Notes: generated by a model from the sequence alone, not told the origin. A DNA stretch of 64,000 nucleotides from Laburnicola sp. R22_1 (GCA_014281115.1 JACONQ010000005.1:3782001-3846000); one strand, 5' to 3'; positions 11,473 through 23,462 are shown, counted from the first letter of the stretch. Translations and numbers: made by a program.

Positions 11473-12322
11473 ATGGCCTCGGACAAGCAAATCATTCTCA
11501 TCACCAGTTTGTAGCTCCCCAAGCACCACCATGAAGACCATGTAAACTGTGTTGGAAACTATATCTCAGCCTAGATCTAACAAACTGACACCTACAGGCG
11601 CCAGTTCCGGTATCGGCCTCGATACAGCATACTACCTTACCGCAAGCTCACCCAACAACCATGTCATCATGGGCGTCCGCAACCCCGAAAAAGGACAAAA
11701 AGCCCTATCGCAAATCCAATCCCGAAAGCCCCAGGGCACACTCAGCCTCCTCACCCTCGACATCTCCAACGACGCCTCCATCCACACCGCCGCCCAAGCC
11801 CTCGAAGCCGACTACGCCCGCATCGACGTCCTCATCAACAACGCCGGCAACCAAATCCAAACCCAGTTCCCCACGCGCGCCCAGCTCCGCGAAAGCTTCG
11901 AAACCAACGTCTTCGGCACCACCATCCTAACCCAGACCCTCATCCCCCTCATCACAGCATCCAAGTCGAAAAAAATAATCAATGTCTCGTCCGAGCTGGG
12001 CAGCATATCCGCCCGCCTCGACCCAACCAACCGCACCTACCACAACCCCATGGCTGCGTATCGCATGAGCAAGGCGGCACTCAACATATTCACCGCCTGC
12101 CTGCACCACGATTTCAAAGCCCACGGCGTCAAGGTGTGGAGCTTCTGCCCCGGGTTCGTCGTCACCAACTTAGCGGGACCAGGCGCCAAGGAAAGGCGAG
12201 CTGCCATGGGTGCTGAGAGTTCGGAAACGAGTGCACAAGGCATCTTGGAAATCGTGCAGGGCAAGCGCGACGCAGAGGTTGGCACCTTCGTCGCTAGGTA
12301 TGGAGAGCGACTTTCTTGGTAG
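11473..12322 (+). CDS. short-chain dehydrogenase/reductase (SDR)
   Basis: A predicted NAD(P)-dependent oxidoreductase of 252 residues with a classical SDR fold; the substrate is unknown. Exon 1 (11473-11506, MASDKQIILIT) is joined over a 91 bp intron (11507-11597, gtttgt...cag) to exon 2 (11598-12322). The cofactor loop reads T-S-A-S-S-G-I-G across the junction, so the usual TG of TGxxxGxG is TS in this splice model. The NNAG motif is at residues 92-95, the active-site Ser lies in NVSS (~142-143), and the catalytic YRMSK places Tyr166 and Lys170. Length and motif spacing are normal for the family. There is no signal peptide or membrane segment, so a cytosolic location is expected. The neighbouring secreted amidase is divergent and probably unrelated. 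Confidence 0.88.
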
Positions 12323-12978
12323 TTGGAGACGCATGCGCCGAGCTTGGTCCACGGGTCGTAGAACTGCACGTGGCTGGTCGTGTCATGGACATGACGAGGG
12401 GGTTGTTCATGCAACAGTAGAGGAAACGTTCTAGTCGGATTCCAAAGTTCTTATATCACTCAAGCGATCCATCTCACGGTATGCTCGCCATGATTTCCAG
12501 AGTGATTGAACAGGTGTGGTAGTGTGCACACCGGTTTGTGCAGACAACAAAAGGTGGCAACAAGGGAGAAGGAGGGGGAGAAGAAAGAATAGGAGAGCTT
12601 TGTAGACGTGGGTTTGGGATAGCGATTAATGTACAGTAGGTTGATTGTCGACGGTAATGCTGTACAGAACCTCGACGACGAACGAATCGCGATTTTGTGT
12701 ATATTTTGTTACTGCTACTGTGTGCTAGGTACTAGGTTCAGTAGCTTCTATTTTACCCCTCTCTGTGTATGGTGCGGACGCAAACTAGGTTAGGATCTCC
12801 ACACGACGAAGATCTTCAGTACAGTAGGTTGATTCATCGCATTACAAGCGCGAGGTTCCGTGCAAATACATATATCCTCACTCACGAACAGATGAGCAGG
12901 TATGTAATGCGAGCGACCTACCCACCCATATCTCTGCGACAAAGCAAACCCCAAACCCCAGCATCCATCCCCTCCCCC
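12323..12978. other. intergenic region between convergent SDR and amidase genes
   Basis: It holds the SINE-like element at 12647-12818 with its 16 bp flanking duplications. Otherwise only the 3' flanks of the two genes are present. Confidence 0.6.
12647..12818 (-). mobile_element. SINE-like retroelement, copy 1 (172 bp)
   Basis: Bounded by perfect 16 bp direct repeats (gtacagtaggttgatt at 12631-12646 and 12819-12834). Read on the minus strand it starts TGAAGATC and carries a tRNA T-arm-like segment (AGTTTGCGTCCGCACCA, B-box region). The body then runs through GCACACAGTAGCAGTAAC to a variable 3' end. A second copy with its own duplications is at 52790-52953 and an eroded 5' part is at 40742-40815. 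The long, variable target duplications fit LINE-assisted retroposition, not a DNA transposon or a solo LTR. Confidence 0.75.
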
Positions 12979-14880
12979 CTATTCAAACAACACAGGAACA
13001 TTCTTCGCCAGATACTCATACCACCTCGGCCGCGCCCTCTCATACCCCGTCCCACTACTCACCTGCACGTCCTCAATCGCACTTGCCCACCTCAACAACC
13101 CCGCCTCACTCCACGCCGTCCCCATAAGCGCAAGCCCAAACGGCATCCCCGTCCGCTCACTCACGCCAGCCGGAAGCGTAATCACTGGATATCCCGCCTG
13201 CGCCGCAATCTGGTACGACTGCGCGACACTAGAAGGAACGAGGAGGGCATCCACGCGGCGTCCTTTATTCGCCAGCGCGGCATCGATACCGTCTTCGCGC
13301 GTGCTCCGCTGTATGAATTCCAAAGCTTGGTAGTATGTGTCGTCTCTGCGGCCCTTGGATTCGAGGCTGGCGAGGAAGCCGTCTTGGCCAGAGTAGAAGG
13401 CGGGGATTCCCAGAGGCCAGGGGTTGCCGCCTTCGGTGCCGTCATTGGCGTAGTTGTATGCGACCATGTCTTCGAGGCTGCGGATGTGGGTGTTTTCCAC
13501 CTCGGAGAGGTACGTCTTGATGTTGTTGTAGAACTCGACTTTGACCACCGTGTACTCGGATTCGTTGGGGTAGCCACGCGTCGATCCGTAGTCCCAGTCC
13601 CAGCCGTCGGGGGACACGATGGTCTCGTAGTTGGGCAGCTCCGTGTTGTTGATGATGGTGGCGCCGGCGGATTCGATGAGCGAGATCAGCGAGAGTAGGC
13701 GAGATTGCTGTTCTGGTCCTGCGTGCACCCAGAAGCTGTCCCATGGCAGGCCGAAGGTTGCATTCTTCAGCGCTTTCTTGTCGCACAAGTATTGCATGTA
13801 TCCCCCACTCGGCGTGTGTCCGTTCTGCGCGAGCGTGTAGTTGTCGCGCTCATCCACGCCATAAATGGCGTCAAAGACGTACGCGGCATCGCGGACAGTA
13901 TTTCCAAAAGTCCCAACCGTGTGTTGGTGTTCGCTCTCCGGTATCACGCCCGCTCTCGATGTCAACCCGACCGTCGGTTTGATTCCTACAACGGCATTGC
14001 GCTCAGCGGGACTTATTACACTGCCATCGGTTTCTGTTCCGAGTGAGAAGGGGACGATGTTAGCCGCTACGGCCGTGGCACTTCCAGAGCTGCTCCCGCC
14101 CGGTTGGAGTGTGAGATTGTACGGACTCCTCCTTTGACCGCCTCTAGGGGAGTACCCTTCTGAGTAGTTGTTAGATCGCATATCGGCCCACTCGCTCAAG
14201 GTCGCTTTGCCCATGAGCAGCGCACCCGCCTGTCGTAGCTTCGCAACCACATGCGCGTCCCTCGGCACCACGCTCCCCAGCAACATGTTGGTTGTTTTCA
14301 TCCCAAACACCATGAGACAATCACAAACAGCAAATAGATAGCAAGCAGATAGGACTATAAGTAGAGTCTTTAGTCCATAGTTAAATCAATCATCCGATTT
14401 CCTAAACAGTACCTACTAACACAACATCCAACTACCCGCCGTCGTTTCCATTTGATCCTTCGTGGCGATGTTGTCCTTGACGATGAACGGAATGCCGTGC
14501 AGCGGTCCGCGCACGTGCCCCGCTTTTCGCTCAGCATCCAAAGCATCCGCAATGTCTTTTGCGTCTGGGTTGAACTCGATGATGGAGTTGATGTATTCGT
14601 CGACTTGGCGCATTCTACTTACATAGCAGCGCAGAAGCTGCGCCGACGTTAGCGTGCCCTCGCTCATGTAGCCCTGCAGCTGGTCGATGGTCGCTTCTTC
14701 CAGGGTAATGCCGTAACATGGGAGCATGGGAAAGAGTTCTGCAATGCCCGTATTGTTTATTGGAGGAAAATAGTACGGATATGGCATTTGGAGAGGGTCG
14801 ATGGCCAACATGCTTGCGTTCTGCGCGCATGACGTCTGGCCGAACGCGAAGGCCAGCGCTGCCGCTACCATCGACAACAT
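12979..14880 (-). CDS. secreted amidase (amidase signature family)
   Basis: A predicted amidohydrolase of about 585 residues. An N-terminal signal peptide (MLSMVAAALAFAFGQTSCAQ) suggests secretion. Exon 1 is 14880-14417. The best phase-compatible intron is 14416-14273 (gtaggt...gag), and exon 2 is 14272-12979. The amidase-signature core is complete: the catalytic Lys in FIVKDN (~residue 141), the Gly/Ser loop PGGSSSGSA, and TDGS in the stretch after it, giving the Ser-cisSer-Lys triad. The downstream region (VGIKPTVGLTSRAGVIP) is also characteristic. The splice junction is uncertain: homologues usually read SWALLGSVVP here, whereas this model gives SWMLCYVVP, one residue shorter. The substrate cannot be predicted. 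Confidence 0.85.
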
Positions 14881-15854
14881 CCTGATGAGGGGAGAACTGG
14901 CAAAACATTAAGCAGGTGGCGATCTGGAGCTTGCTTTTACTTATACCCGTGTGAAATACGAGGTGCGTCCGCAGATGAGCGCTGTCGGCCAACGTGGACG
15001 GCGCCAAGATAGCTATCCGATTGGGTCCACATTGGAGCCGTCAGTGCCTCCTTCCTGAAGCGTCAGTGTTTAGTGAGTTTGGTGCATCGTATTTAGTCAG
15101 AAGAGTTCTTTGCGCAAGCCAAAATTGCGATGAGGATGGATGGCGATGGTGATGGAATACGAATGAGTGTTGGTGTTGTCGCGTTGGATGATGAGTCAAC
15201 GCTTTCTAAAAAGGGCTTAGCCGCACTTCCCTAGCATGAGATGACTCTTCCATGACACATTTACATTTCCTCCAACACAACGACTACACATCCTCATCAA
15301 ACAGATAGATACGGGCGAGATAGAGAGATGGAATCAATACATTGACAGAACGTAAGATATCAAATAAAGTATGCCAGTTTATGATCGCTGCAGTAACCCC
15401 ATGCCTAAAGACCGCATGACACTCGTGGATGCGAACGTCCTCTGCGAAAGACTCAACTCAATCGCAAATGCGCGCGTCAATACTGCAATGCAATAAATCT
15501 CTAGCTACCATCAGGCATCGAGTCACACGAAGGCTAGTCACCTAGCATACAATATCGCCGTACATATCCTCGTCCTCGCTACTCCATGAAGTACCTCACA
15601 TGCGGTTGACTCGCACATGGTTTCAACATAGAACTGACCGCAAGCTCTCTAACGATGATTCCTACGTGGAATCTGCCTCAGGAAGTCATTCAATGCTTCA
15701 AAAACCCTCCACTCTCTCCAAGTATCCTTCCTTCTTCCTCTTAACCTCGCGGAATAATAGCTAACAACCCCACTCTGCACAACACACCACTTCATTTCAA
15801 ACTTCCAGAACCCCCAAGCTCCAGCCATCGTCCCGTCAGCACACCCACCTAGGC
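14881..15854. other. intergenic region between divergent genes
   Basis: Roughly 970 bp that presumably contains both promoters. No coding or repeat structure was recognised. Confidence 0.5.
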
Positions 15855-16484
15855 ATGTCCGGGCCCTACGACCCCACCCCCGAGAAGCAAAAACTTGCAA
15901 CCAAGTGGTTCGAGGAAGCACGTCAACGTCGATCCTCCGGCCCCTTTCAACTCCCTCCAACCACATCAGCCGAACAGGCCGAATACGCCACCTGGTTGTT
16001 CAACCATGTCAACAATCAAAATAACCCCAACTACGAACCACTATACCTCTCCAGCGAAGAGGACCTCACAGACGGCGACTGTTATTCCGACCCTCCCTCC
16101 GAATACAGACACGACAGCGACAACGACCCCTATATACCCGACGATTGGAGACGCCACTGGAACAACTTCAATGACGAGGATCTCAGGGCGCATAACAAGA
16201 TCGCTCTCGAGCGGATCGAACAGACGAGATTGAGCGCACAGCAGAGCATAGAAAGGCAACAGGAACAGCAGCGACGTGAGAAGCGCGAAGCTGCCAGGGC
16301 TGCACGAGGTGCAAACCCGCAGTACGCAGGCTCGGAATCTGACGCGAAAGATGCAAGGAAGGAGTACAAGGAGCACAGGGAGAAACATGGAAGGCCCTTG
16401 GAGAAGGATGGTGATGGCGTTGGATCAAAAACGGGGCTGCCGTCGTGTGGAGTCTTGCTAGTTTTTAGAAAGTGTGTGAAATAA
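15855..16484 (+). CDS. hypothetical charged protein with C-terminal coiled coil (209 aa)
   Basis: I do not recognise the family. The single open frame starts MSGPYDPTPEKQKLATKWF. The N-terminal third contains two similar short modules (TPEKQKLATKWFEEA near residue 8 and TSAEQAEYATWLFNHV near residue 37). An acidic middle (SEEDLTDGD, DSDNDPYIPDDW) is followed by a helical Gln/Glu/Arg-rich segment (residues ~115-190) that looks like a coiled coil. There is no signal peptide, membrane span or zinc-binding motif. The gene is isolated, with ~0.4 kb to the SAC gene on the same strand. The last ~20 residues (GLPSCGVLLVFRKCVK) look unlike the rest and could result from a missed intron. Confidence 0.6.
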   Translation: MSGPYDPTPEKQKLATKWFEEARQRRSSGPFQLPPTTSAEQAEYATWLFNHVNNQNNPNYEPLYLSSEEDLTDGDCYSDPPSEYRHDSDNDPYIPDDWRRHWNNFNDEDLRAHNKIALERIEQTRLSAQQSIERQQEQQRREKREAARAARGANPQYAGSESDAKDARKEYKEHREKHGRPLEKDGDGVGSKTGLPSCGVLLVFRKCVK

Positions 16485-16908
16485 GGATGTTACTATAATT
16501 ATAATATACATTTTCTGTTCGTGGCTGTTCATTATCAACGTTAGTGCAAGTATTCTAGTTGTTCACATCTCCGCGCGGCGCGTCCCTCGCGTACCTGCAA
16601 AACTTCAGCACAAAGGTAGCTTCAGCCCCACGATGGAGCAACTCGCCAAGTACAGTAGTGTCGGAAGGCGCACATAAGGCTCGGAAGGCGTAGGCGTCAA
16701 GGGAAAGCACGCGTCCCCCCAGCACGGCTAGCGCAAGGCCCCCCACGGAAAGAACCTGGGAAGGACCGACGTCATGTGTTCACCGCATCTGCCCCTCCAC
16801 CAAAAGTCGGCGAGGCATGGGCTGGTGAAGCATGTATGGATGTCTCGTCCGCACAAGCCAATATCGATGCCCCCTTGAGCGCATTGATATTGCTACACCG
16901 CCCGAAGC
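16485..16908. other. intergenic region before the SAC phosphatase gene
   Basis: 424 bp. The first part is AT-rich (possible 3' end signals of the preceding gene) and the rest is the GC-rich presumed promoter. No gene is seen. Confidence 0.5.
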
Positions 16909-19900
16909 ATGCCCGGCCTGGTGCGCAAGCTCCTGATCTTCGCAGCCGTCGACGGGCTCATCCTCCAGCCCGCCCCGCCGCGCAACCACGCGCCGGCGAC
17001 GCAGCAGGCCATCCAGATCGACTACAAGGGCAATGTCGGGCCGCTGCTCAAACATGGTCGGCAGGAGGACACGGCGCCGACGTCTCTGGAGGCCCACGGC
17101 ATCATAGGTAGGATGCGCAATCTCTGCGTGGGGTGGGGTCGAAGTGCAAACTAACGTCAGACGGCCAGGCCTGCTCAGAGTCGCGACCTCGTACTTCCTC
17201 ATCTCGATATGCGGCCGCGAACAGGTGGCCCAGATACGCGGCAAGGCCATCTACAAGATCACCGACGTCGCCCTCATCCCGCTCTCGTCCCAGGCCGACG
17301 CGGACAAGGCCATCGCCGCCGCGCGCGACCATGTGCAGCGGCACAGGAAGGCGCAGGGCCTGGGCGAGGTCGACTATGACAGCGAGAGCGACGACGACGC
17401 CCCGAGCGTGACCGACTCGCTGGAGGAAGAGCCGGCGGCACCGCCCAGCGAGGCCAAGGACCCCGTCACCGCCCAGCAGGGTCGAGCCCACAGGAGCACC
17501 AGCGTCGCCGAGGACGTGATGCAGCGCAAGGGCGTATACGGGCGCTTCGCAGACAAGTGGTTCTCGAAGAAAGGCTGGAAGGACGACAAGCGGCGCGCAC
17601 AAGGCCTGAGCTCAGACGGAGACAGGCCCAAGGCCCTGGCCAAGGACGTCGAGTCTACCGTGCCAAAGGAGGAAGAAGGACCCGTGAGCCCGGCCAAACC
17701 TGATGCGCTCCCTGTCGAGGATCCAGATGTGCCTGAGCCCGTCAGTCCGGAGGAGATACCGAAGGCGCTGGGCGGCGAGGACAGCACGACTGTGGCATTG
17801 CTGCCCAAGATTTTGCGCACGACCAAGATGTACTTTGCCTCTGGCAATTTCTTCTTTTCCTACGACTACGACCTATCGCATGGTATCGGCCAGCAGCAGA
17901 CCAGCTCTAGCCTGCCGCTTTGCAAGCAATTTGATCCTCTGGTACGTCCTGTGGCTATCTCATTTTGAATCTGCCGCTAATTGTTCACGTAGTTCTTCTG
18001 GAACCGCCACATAATAGCGCCCTTCACCGATGCAGGCCAGCACAGCTTCGTTCTCCCGGTCATGCAGGGCTTCGTTGGACAGCGGGCTTTTAGCATCAAG
18101 ATTGTCGATACAAAATCCAACAGCGTCGTCATAGACCCAGACTATACACCAGATGATATCCAATTACAGTCAATACATGCGAACAAGTCCACGGATTCCA
18201 TCGCGACTTCCGACACCAACACGGATACACGGCCCCCAGAACCCTCCAATGGCAAGGACTTCCTACTCACCTTGGTCTCTCGTCGATCCATCCAGAGAGC
18301 CGGTTTGCGCTATCTTCGACGTGGTGTAGATGACCAAGGCAGCACGGCAAATAGTGTTGAGACTGAGCAAATCCTTTCATCGTCCACATGGAATACATCT
18401 CAGGACAAGATCTTTTCGTTCATTCAGTATCGCGGCTCGATTCCCCTCTTTTTCTCGCAGTCTCCGTACAGTCTGAAGCCTCAAGTGAGCACTTGGGGCT
18501 CGTCAGACACTAATGCGAAAGCTTTCAAACGCCACTTTTCCGACCTCTCAGCAAGATATGGGGCCATATACGCCGCCTCCCTAGTCGACAAGCATGGAAC
18601 TGAGGCCAAGATTGGAGAATTGTACGAGAGACACGCGAACATGCTCAATGAGAATGGTGGTATGGACGATAAAGGGAAAAGGCTGGACTTCGAATGGTTC
18701 GATTTCCATCAGGTCTGCCGTGGCATGCGCTTTGAAAATGTTTCGCAGCTCATGGACTCCATCGGCCCGTTTCTGAAGTCAACGAGCTGGACCGAAATCT
18801 CCAATGATCAAGCTACTCAGACGCAGTCTGGTGTTCTGCGAACCAATTGCATGGACTGTCTGGACCGCACGAACGTCGTGCAATCTGCGTGCGCACGAAC
18901 TACGCTGGAAGCTCAGCTTTCGGCGGGTAGCTATAGTATCGATCTTCAGAACGACCCCAGCACATCATGGTTCAACACGCTATGGGCAGACAACGGGGAC
19001 GCCATATCTAGGCAATATGCGGGCACCGCTGCGCTCAAAGGCGACTTTACGCGCACACGCAAGCGACAGATTACCGGTGCGCTGACGGATTTTGGCCTCA
19101 CGCTGAGCAGATACTACAACAACATTGTCAACGACTACTTTGCACAGGCTGTCATTGACTACCTCCTCGGGCGCGCAACCGACACCATATTCGCCGAATT
19201 CGAGGCAGACATGAAGAGCTCAGACTATTTCATCGATCTGCGGAAGGTACGACAGGCAGCTATTGACCGCTCCGCAGGCATCGTCATAGAAGACAAAGAC
19301 GAAGATCTCGTCGCCGGCTGGACGCTGAGCGTGCCCACATCAGCCAACCACCTCAAGACGGCCACCTTTGAAGAAGCCGTCCTCTTACTCACCGAGAAAG
19401 CACTCTATTTCTGCCGTCTGGACTGGGGCACAGAGAAGGTGCGCGAGTTCGAGCGCATCGGGCTCGACGACGTCGAGGCCATTTTTCGCGGCGTCTACAT
19501 CACCAGCACGCTTGCAGCGCGGCACATGGACGAGGACAAGAACGTCGGTTTCGTGCTCCGGTACCGTGCGCAGGCTAGCGGGGAGCTCGTACGGCGGAAT
19601 ACGCGCTCGCTTGATTCGGGGAAGGCGGGCGCTTCCTCGGCGGAAGATGGGCCGGAGGCGAATCCGTCGAGGGCATCATCTCGAGATACGGGGAGGTTTT
19701 TGGCGTTTAAGGCGCTGCCGCCGCGGAGTAGTAGTGTTTCTTCGGCGGGGGATGCAGCGGACTTGTCGGAGAAGGAGGTCGATGTTGTGAGGAGCGTGTG
19801 CGAGGAGATTGTCAAGTTGGCGAATAGGAGGAGGAGGAGGGATGATGGAGAGGTGGGTAACGGGGGTGATGGGGGTGGGAGCGGGATGGAGGGGAGGAGG

Positions 19901-20005
19901 CTGCAAGTCGAAGAGAAGGATATTATTAGTCTGGTGGATGCGAAGAGGAGTACGGGGTATTTGGAGCAGTTGGGGTATTCGATGAAGAAGTTGGTTTGGG
20001 GGTGA
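16909..20005 (+). CDS. SAC-domain phosphoinositide phosphatase with hSac2-type domain (994 aa)
   Basis: A predicted inositol-lipid phosphatase acting at cytosolic membrane faces. There are three exons: 16909-17107, 17169-17941 and 17993-20005, with introns of 61 and 51 bp. Splicing gives continuous sequence (HGIIG to LLRVATSYFLISI, and CKQFDPL to FFWNRHIIAPF). The SAC domain spans roughly residues 60-680 and includes the conserved KMYFASGNFFFSYDYDL. The catalytic CX5R motif lies in RTNCMDCLDRTNV, with Cys610 and Arg616. Two low-complexity acidic and Pro-rich insertions (about residues 120-280) interrupt the N-terminal half. After the catalytic core comes a region resembling the hSac2 domain of SAC2/INPP5F (GLDDVEAIFRGVYITSTLA), then a Gly- and Ser-rich tail ending YLEQLGYSMKKLVWG. 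No membrane anchor like that of yeast Sac1 is seen, which favours the SAC2/INPP5F type. Specificity (PI4P versus others) is inference. Confidence 0.9.
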
Positions 20006-20567
20006 GTGAGGTAGCTTGTTGGCGTTAGTGCCGTCTGCTAAGTCCATTGAGAGGATGCCCGAGCCGCGGGGCACTTGTGCTTCTTTCATCTAGGACTGTA
20101 TTGGTTAGGCCTTGGCGACGGTTGGTTAGAGATGATGGCGATGAGCTTGTTGAATTGCTGTCACGTTTACGCTACTGGATTTATAGTATAGAAAATGAGG
20201 GAGGTAAAACGTGGCTAGGTGGAGAGCAGCAGCTCATGTCAGGTACACTGCCTTCTGGGGATGCTTGAGATGATTGGCTAATAAGCCGATGGTACCGACA
20301 GCATGGGACAGCCGGAATGCGATAATCTACTAGTGAGCAGGCAGCAGATATCTGAAGGCCGATCTTATTCCCGATTAAACCCCCCGGTGCTTCTCCTCTG
20401 GTCACATCTCCAAGCGTTCTTCGACATCCCAATGAATGCACAATAACGCCGCCACTTGGCTTCCAGTTTGGATCCGAGGCGTCCCTCATTCGATCCCGGA
20501 GACAAAATATTACGCTCGCGCCTATCATCGAGAACGATTGGAAAAGCACACTGGTTGAAAACTTGAA
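20006..20567. other. intergenic region before the F-box gene
   Basis: 562 bp with no supported gene. Confidence 0.5.
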
Positions 20568-22115
20568 ATGGCGTCCTTCACAGATCTACCCCCCGAGCTA
20601 CAAGAAGCCATCATTCTCGAGACTCCCCCTCGCGACCTAAACAACCTATCCAAAACATGCAAAAGCATTCGCGCCGTTGCATTGCCAGCGTTGCTTCGCA
20701 GGGTCGAGTTCACCTGGGATGCTCGTGTCTCGTACAGTCCTCCCATCACTCCGCTACTCCGGAGCCTCCTCGAAAATCCTCATCTGGGAACATTTATAAA
20801 GGAGCTGGAACTAAAAGCTCTCCACTATCGCGGGTTCAACGCCCCCGGCTTCAACGGCGACATCCTCCTACCCGCGCACACCCATCGCATTCCAGCCTCG
20901 GACTGGCAGCTGTTCGAGAACGCACTCGAAGCCTGCCCCTGCGAAGAAAAGGGCGTCTGCGCCGACCCGACGACCCGAGAAGGAAACCTCAACGCCGGGA
21001 TTGCCGTCTTGATTTCTCGCTGCACGCGCGTGAAGACTTTACGTATAGACGTCGAGCTCCTCATGCACAACTACCGCCTCCCAGCCATGCTGCGCAGCAC
21101 ACTGTACCGCACCCTGGGGCCCTGGGGGAAGCCATCGTGGTTCGAAAAGCTGGCCCACGTCGTTGTTACCTGCTCCTCCTCCTCCTCCTCCTTGGGGGGA
21201 GGTCGACAACACCACATGCAATACGCGACTCGCCTCCCCGTGCCGGGCGAAACGTTCCTCAAGCTGTTCTACCTCCCAGCCATCAAGACACTGCATCTCA
21301 CCTTCTTCCCTAACATCACGTCCCCAGCCGGCGCGGGCGTCCAAAACCCCACCACGTCCCCCCACACCCCCGCCGGCTGGCCCTTCCCGCAACCACCCCG
21401 GCCCTCCTATCTAACTACCGTCCGTCTCCACCGTTCCCCCGCTCTCCCGCAGACACTAGACTTCCTCCTCGCGACTACGCCCGCGCTCACGACGTTGGAA
21501 TACGACTGCGTACTTGGTCCTCCTCCCGAACGAAGACAAAGACAACTACGGACCGAGTATTGTCTAGCCACGCTCAGCCGCGCGCTGCACCGCGTACGTC
21601 ATACGCTGTGTCATGTTTTCCTGCGGTGTGCTGTTTTTCCCGACGAGGATGATGATGATGATGATGATGATGGTTTAGCATCTTCCCCGCCGACCACGAC
21701 CACGACCACGACCACGACTACACCCCGCATCACAAACACACTCTCCACCCTCGCGGTCTTCCCTGCGCTCCGCACGCTTGATGTATCGCTCGGTATTCTG
21801 TATCCCCCGGACTTGGACGCAGTCCAAGATGAAGCGGAAGCGGAAGAGCAAGGGCAAACACCACGGCTAGAATCGTTCTTCCCGCCTACTCTGCGCCGGC
21901 TTGTCCTGCACGAGGGCTCGTCCTCAAGGAATAACGACAACGCCAACAAAGCTGGGATAGCGGCCCTCAGGGAGTTCCTGCTTGGGCGGCAAAGAGGGGA
22001 GTTAGGGGTCGATAGTGGGGTGCCACCAGGGTGGAGGGGGGCAACGCTGGGGTTGAAGGAGGTTGTGCTCGATGGGAGGGGCTGGCGGGATATGGGGATT
22101 GAGGGGTTGGGTTGA
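20568..22115 (+). CDS. F-box protein (515 aa) with Asp and Thr homopolymer tracts
   Basis: A likely substrate-recruiting subunit of an SCF-type ubiquitin ligase. The N-terminus (FTDLPPELQEAIILETPP, then LNNLSKTCKSIRAVALP) is a divergent F-box in the usual position, residues ~4-45. The rest is a leucine-rich body without clear repeats, as in many fungal F-box proteins. Two microsatellites are translated: a GAT/GAC run giving about nine Asp (near 21645-21672) and an ACGACC-type run giving about ten Thr (near 21690-21722). A Ser/Gly run (near 21172-21205) adds a third. The gene is intronless and ends in a Gly/Arg-rich stretch. Its partner and target are unknown. Confidence 0.75.
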   Translation: MASFTDLPPELQEAIILETPPRDLNNLSKTCKSIRAVALPALLRRVEFTWDARVSYSPPITPLLRSLLENPHLGTFIKELELKALHYRGFNAPGFNGDILLPAHTHRIPASDWQLFENALEACPCEEKGVCADPTTREGNLNAGIAVLISRCTRVKTLRIDVELLMHNYRLPAMLRSTLYRTLGPWGKPSWFEKLAHVVVTCSSSSSSLGGGRQHHMQYATRLPVPGETFLKLFYLPAIKTLHLTFFPNITSPAGAGVQNPTTSPHTPAGWPFPQPPRPSYLTTVRLHRSPALPQTLDFLLATTPALTTLEYDCVLGPPPERRQRQLRTEYCLATLSRALHRVRHTLCHVFLRCAVFPDEDDDDDDDDGLASSPPTTTTTTTTTTPRITNTLSTLAVFPALRTLDVSLGILYPPDLDAVQDEAEAEEQGQTPRLESFFPPTLRRLVLHEGSSSRNNDNANKAGIAALREFLLGRQRGELGVDSGVPPGWRGATLGLKEVVLDGRGWRDMGIEGLG

Positions 22116-23462
22116 GGGGGAGCGCGCGTGGGACTGGACGTAGGGGTTAGGGCGGTGCGGGCGAGAGGGGAGTCAAGGCGTGAGGAGGAAGATGGAGAAC
22201 CGGAAGGAGATTGAATTTTCTCAAGATGAGATAAAATAAAACGACGAGTGCGTGCGAAGGCATTACACCGTTAAGAAAAGTAGGATAACGAAATCGGTAA
22301 TGAGAGAGGGGATGGTGGTCTCGCGCGGTATGTGCGGTGGTACCTACCTAGGTAGCTTGCTCGGGCTTACCTGTACGTACCTTGTGTCTTTCTTTCGCGA
22401 TTCGTTAGTCGTGTTTAAGCACGTTGGCTTTTTATCCTGTACATGGGATACGATGTCGATCTCAAATTTTCCAAAAAAAAGAAGAGGGATGAGAGGGCCA
22501 TGCGGTGGGCCTGTGGTTGGGGAGGGGAGTCGGCGCATAATCGACGCAGCATAACTGTAGGTCCGATCTGTTATAATACGTATTAGTAGCCAATTGAAAT
22601 AAGGCCTGTTTGACTTGCTCTACGGGGTATAACCGCATGAAACCCTATGACTATGTTACCACTATGTGTTGTGATGAGTAAAGGCTAGAGGGAGTGTCCG
22701 CATGTCTGCGCGCGCCGACCGTCCCGTCGGGAATTTCTGGCCTGCAAGGAGAATCCAGAATCCGCCGCTAATGTACAGGACCTTGTTCGCCACCAATCCA
22801 CTCGTGCGAATGCAGGGTGTGTGAATGTGACGAACGACACGCTCGCCTCGCCGGGGGGAAGGAACCCTTCCATATCTCGAACTTGAAACCATACATTTCG
22901 CGAACCTAGCACGCACACCCTAAGCTCCTCCAACACGTTTCAAATCGTAGCAACCCAGAACTGAACAAAGTTGATATGTTTTTTCATTTTGTATTAGCTA
23001 GATAACGAAGAGAAAGTGGTTGTGGATGAACGAATCGCTAGCCGGCGATTTGCTCTCCTCCATAGTTTACATATGTACAGAATTCTTCATGTGCAATCGT
23101 TCTTTCTTTGGATCGGTGGACATGATTGTTTAGCTGGGTGATGGGTATCGTGGGAGGGTGGAGCGTAAGTGGGTTGTGGATGTAATTGCCGCAACTGATT
23201 TGAGCGGTGCTTCGCTCTGGTGCGGAGCTCAATGCGGGTTTCCGGTCGAATGTCCTCCAAATGCCTGGGCTCCCGCTTGGTAATAATGCAATGTTAACGC
23301 GAGACGCTTGGTGCTCAAAAAGCCACAATATGCCAATGCGCCAGAGCCGATGCGCATGTGAGGGTATTCTCGAATCTAGCCGTATCACATCCTGCGCAGT
23401 ATATCTTCCTTCTCCCGGAGCGGCGCCTGATCGTTGTGGTTGTTTTGCGTGATCGAGTCGTC
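22116..23462. other. intergenic region between convergent genes
   Basis: 1.3 kb. The first ~150 bp are purine-rich, continuing the composition of the F-box 3' end. Small open frames are present, none convincing. Confidence 0.5.

Noticed and set aside
12769..13698. 309-residue open frame on the plus strand
   Set aside because: It is antisense to the amidase, whose motifs are unmistakable on the minus strand; composition is Arg/His/Pro-rich as in shadow frames.
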